From the NCBI GenBank assembly GCA_003243195.1, contig QFQI01000003.1:1-64000 (forward strand): 64,000 nt of DNA, written 5' to 3'. The stretch comes from Sphingomonas taxi. GTDB taxonomy: Bacteria; Pseudomonadota; Alphaproteobacteria; Sphingomonadales; Sphingomonadaceae. The notes below the pieces were generated by a model. The model had not been told where the DNA came from. It did not search any database and was given only the letters and a program-made list of their open reading frames with translations. Both the position numbers and the translations under genes were made by a program. Shown piece after piece: positions 61,581 to 64,000 of this stretch; the first letter of the stretch is position 1, and every line of letters starts with the position of its first letter.

Positions 61581-62783
61581 TCAGCGCGCGGCGAGCCGCA
61601 CCCCCGCCGCGCGGTGCCAGGCGGCGACCCGGTCGCCTTCGGCCGCCCGCACATAGCAACGGCTGCCTCGCGCCTTGAGCTGGCGGCACAGGCCGATCGC
61701 GTCCGGTAGCGCGAAGCCGCCGACCGACAGGCGGTAGAAGCGGCTGCGGCCGGGCGCCGCGGGGATCGCGAAGGGCGCGCGACCGGCGAGCGCCGGCACG
61801 CGGCGCCGCGCTCGCGCCCAGCCGTCACGCGCGACCGCGGCATTGTCATATGCGCCCAGTTGGACGAACCACCGGCCGGCGGCCGGTGCGCGCGGCGCGG
61901 CGGGCGGCGGCGCGGTGCGTGACGGCACGGTGGGCGACGGGGCGGCAGGCGACGGCGCGACAACGGCGGCGATCGCCGCGATCGCGGCCTGCTCGACCGG
62001 CGGACCGGGCATATAGCGGTCCACGGCGTCCGCGACCGACGACGCGGCCGGCGCGATCGTCAGCGCCAGCGCGACCGGCTGGCCGGGATCCACGGCGGGC
62101 ACGATGTGCAGCAGCGCCGCGACCTGATCGGCGGGGTTGCGCGGCTGCGCGAACTGCATCCACTGGAGCATGCGGCGGTTGGTCGCCGCCGGATCGAGGT
62201 CGAGCCCGACGATCATGTGCGCGTCGCGCCAGTCGCCCGCCAGCGCGAGCGCCAGCGCCAGGTTCTGGCGCGTACGCGCGTCGGCACCCGGCACGCGCAT
62301 CGCCGCCATCAGCACCTCGACCCCCGCCTGCGCCCGCCCGGCCAGCGCGAGCGCCAGCCCGCGATCCGCGACCGGAATGGCGCCGGCATGCCGCTCCAGC
62401 ACCGCCACCGCCGCATCGCCCTTGCCCTGCGCGATCTGCGACAGCGCGAGGTGCAGCGCACTGCGCCCGTCGCCGTCGTGCAGCGCCAGCGCGTCGCCGA
62501 ACGCCTGTTCGGCGGACACGAAGCGGCCCGCGCGCAGATAGGCGGTGCCGAGCAGCGCGCGCAGCGCCGGATCGTTGCGACGCTGGTCCACCGCGCTCTC
62601 GGCATGCGCCACCGCACGGGTCCAGTGCCGGTCCGCGAGCGCGCGCCGCGCGGCGGTGGCCTGCGCCTCGACCTGCCGGGCCGCGACATCCTCGCCGCCG
62701 CGCGGCGCACGTCCACCCAGCGCGGTGCAGCCGGTGAGCAGCAGCGCGGCCGTCGCCAGCGTGACCAGCCACCGCGCCATCAT
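61581..62783 (-). CDS. TPR-SPOR lipoprotein
   Basis: Lipoprotein of 400 residues: MMARWLVTLATAALLLTGC with Cys19 as the lipobox cysteine. TPR-like helices (about 45-190, ALRALLGTAYLRAGRF and QNLALALALAGDWRDA) and a Pro/Ala linker follow. A C-terminal SPOR domain (about 315-385, WFVQLGAYDNAAVARDGWA) probably binds denuded septal peptidoglycan. The ATG overlaps the stop of the ParA-type gene (ATGA), so both are made together. Confidence 0.88.
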   Translation of the reverse strand: MMARWLVTLATAALLLTGCTALGGRAPRGGEDVAARQVEAQATAARRALADRHWTRAVAHAESAVDQRRNDPALRALLGTAYLRAGRFVSAEQAFGDALALHDGDGRSALHLALSQIAQGKGDAAVAVLERHAGAIPVADRGLALALAGRAQAGVEVLMAAMRVPGADARTRQNLALALALAGDWRDAHMIVGLDLDPAATNRRMLQWMQFAQPRNPADQVAALLHIVPAVDPGQPVALALTIAPAASSVADAVDRYMPGPPVEQAAIAAIAAVVAPSPAAPSPTVPSRTAPPPAAPRAPAAGRWFVQLGAYDNAAVARDGWARARRRVPALAGRAPFAIPAAPGRSRFYRLSVGGFALPDAIGLCRQLKARGSRCYVRAAEGDRVAAWHRAAGVRLAAR

Positions 62784-63496
62784 GCCGGCACCCGGCGGCC
62801 GAAGCCGTTCACCTGCGGCCGCACCGCGCCATAGCCGCCCCCCGCCTTCGCGGCGGCAAAGACGGTGCGGCGGAAATTCGTTTCCATGCGATCCGACACA
62901 TAGCTCCACAGATTGCGTATCTCGCCCGCCGAACGGCCCGCGGGATCCAGTTCCATCACGGTGCGCCCGTCGATCATCGACGCGGCGAAATCGCTGCGCT
63001 GGTGGATGGTGATCGGCGCGACGGTGCCGTGCTGCGACAGCGTGACGATCGCGTCGGAGGTGAGGCGCGCGTGCGGGATCGCGGCGTTGACGACGAAGAT
63101 CAGCGGCTTGCCCGAACGCCCGCACAGCTCGACCGTCGCACCCGCCGCGCGCAGATCGTGCGGGCCGGGGCGCATCGGCACCACGATCAGCTCGGCGAGC
63201 TGCACGACGCCCTGGATCGCCTGCGTGATCGCCGGCGGCGTGTCGATCACCGCCAGCCGGAATCCCTGTTCGCGGAGCCGGTCGAGATCGGCGGCGAGCC
63301 GCGTGACATGGGTGGGCGCGAAGGCGGGCCGGTCATCGGCGCGCGCCGTCCACCAGTCGGCCAGCGAGCCATGCGGGTCGATGTCGATCAGCACCACCGG
63401 ACCGGCCCCGACGTGCTGCGCCTGCACCGCGAGATGCCCCGCCAGCGTCGTCTTGCCCGACCCGCCTTTCTGCGATGCCACCGCGAGTACGCGCAT
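62780..63496 (-). CDS. ParA/MinD-family ATPase
   Basis: A 238-residue deviant Walker ATPase: K10-G-G-S-G-K15-T-T, switch I/II DIDPHGSL and VIDTPPA. Such proteins form ATP-dependent dimers on DNA or membrane to position cargo. There is no ParB gene; the coupled partner is the TPR-SPOR lipoprotein, suggesting cell-pole or septum work rather than plasmid partition. The start MRVLAVASQKGG at 63496 is chosen because the upstream 15 residues are outside the family fold. Confidence 0.88.
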   Translation of the reverse strand: MRVLAVASQKGGSGKTTLAGHLAVQAQHVGAGPVVLIDIDPHGSLADWWTARADDRPAFAPTHVTRLAADLDRLREQGFRLAVIDTPPAITQAIQGVVQLAELIVVPMRPGPHDLRAAGATVELCGRSGKPLIFVVNAAIPHARLTSDAIVTLSQHGTVAPITIHQRSDFAASMIDGRTVMELDPAGRSAGEIRNLWSYVSDRMETNFRRTVFAAAKAGGGYGAVRPQVNGFGRRVPA

Positions 63497-63616
63497 GTCC
63501 GCCGTCGAACTCCCTCGTTGTTGCCGCACGGCGCATGCCATGCCGGCGGTGGAGGAAGCGTTAACGCGCGCGAACCATGTACGGGCGGACTGCGGGGCCG
63601 GCGATGACGGCGGCTG

Positions 63617-64000
63617 TCAGTCCGCGTGCCACTGCGCCTTGGGCACGCCCTGTGCCCACAGCAGCGCGGTCAGGTCGCCATGCCCGATCCGGGCGGCGGC
63701 GGCGGCGGCGACGATCGGCTTGGCATGGTAGGCGACGCCCAGCCCCGCCACCTCGATCATCGCCAGATCGTTCGCGCCGTCGCCCACCGCCAGCGTCGCG
63801 GCGGCGTCCAGCCCCAGCGCCGTGCGCGTCTCGATCAGCGTCGCGCGCTTCGTCGCGGCGCCCACGATCGGGCGCGACACGGTGCCCGCCAGCACGTCGC
63901 CGTCAATCTCCAGCACATTGGCGATCGCGCGGTCGAAGCCGATGTCGCTGGCGACCGGCCCGGCGAAGCGGGTGAAGCCGCCCGACACCAGCACCGCCGT
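63617..64000 (-). CDS. serB: Phosphoserine phosphatase, C-terminal part (runs off window)
   Basis: The last 127 residues of an HAD-family SerB; the 5' part lies beyond position 64000. Visible motifs are SGGFTRFAGPVA (motif II serine region), the lysine in ATKRATLIE, and VGDGANDLAMIEVAGLGVAYHAKP (motif III-IV). SerB releases phosphate from phosphoserine in the last step of serine synthesis. Confidence 0.9.
   Translation of the reverse strand, partial: TAVLVSGGFTRFAGPVASDIGFDRAIANVLEIDGDVLAGTVSRPIVGAATKRATLIETRTALGLDAAATLAVGDGANDLAMIEVAGLGVAYHAKPIVAAAAAARIGHGDLTALLWAQGVPKAQWHAD

Overview
The window looks like a chromosomal segment of a high-GC alphaproteobacterium, most likely a Sphingomonas-type sphingomonad. 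The evidence is the aroA-cmk-rpsA-ihfB order, a FYDLN-type acidic zinc-ribbon protein, a complete gspC-N operon beside a TonB-dependent receptor and a surface lipoprotein, a GGAAC-N17-GTT (EcfG-like) stress promoter, and many small proteins of the DUF4112/DUF3072/DUF1294 kind. I see no prophage, IS transposase, CRISPR array or plasmid module; nearly all sequence is coding or short intergenic DNA.

Layout. 0.1-6.1 kb: a PDZ protein, response regulator and histidine kinase operon, divergent from a very large GH18/NodB/GT2 fusion for envelope polysaccharide. 6.2-17.2 kb: tRNA-Ala, FYDLN protein, aroA-cmk-rpsA-ihfB, tRNA-Leu(UAA) touching a peptide-type binding lipoprotein, DUF4112, anmK, rimO, a palindromic repeat, a soluble chemoreceptor-like protein and tRNA-Met. 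17.3-23.3 kb: a 2'-5' RNA ligase family protein, kup, a DUF3072 gene under a stress-type promoter, a shortened ccmC-D-E-TPR cluster, leucine-type dehydrogenase and tRNA-His. 23.4-40.2 kb: type II secretion operon gspCDEFGHIJKLMN, a 2OG-Fe(II) oxygenase, a TonB receptor and a large lipoprotein preceded by a four-site Pho-box-like array, then tRNA-Val. 40.3-53.3 kb: an expanded form of the classical tig-clpP-clpX-lon-hupB proteostasis cluster. Between its members sit an M1 peptidase, a small membrane protein, a cation/proton antiporter, a polyprenyl-phosphate-type GT2 and a polytopic membrane protein. 53.4-64 kb: two tiny hydrophilic proteins, gatCAB, a DUF3089 hydrolase, ruvX, DUF1294, pyrB with a catalytically degenerate pyrC homologue, a TPR-SPOR lipoprotein with a ParA-type ATPase, and the 3' part of serB.

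How parts work together. The Pho-box-like array, the surface lipoprotein, the TonB receptor and the T2SS together suggest a phosphate-starvation secretion/uptake locus, resembling the Caulobacter ElpS arrangement. clpP and lon both carry heat-shock (RpoH-like) promoter candidates with the same 16-nt spacer. The gsp genes are translationally coupled through ATGA or TGATG overlaps, and so are ccmCDE-TPR, gatCA, pyrBC' and parA-SPOR. The PDZ-RR-HK operon shares a promoter region carrying repeated ATGACCGATC sites with the polysaccharide fusion gene, so a regulatory link is plausible but not shown.
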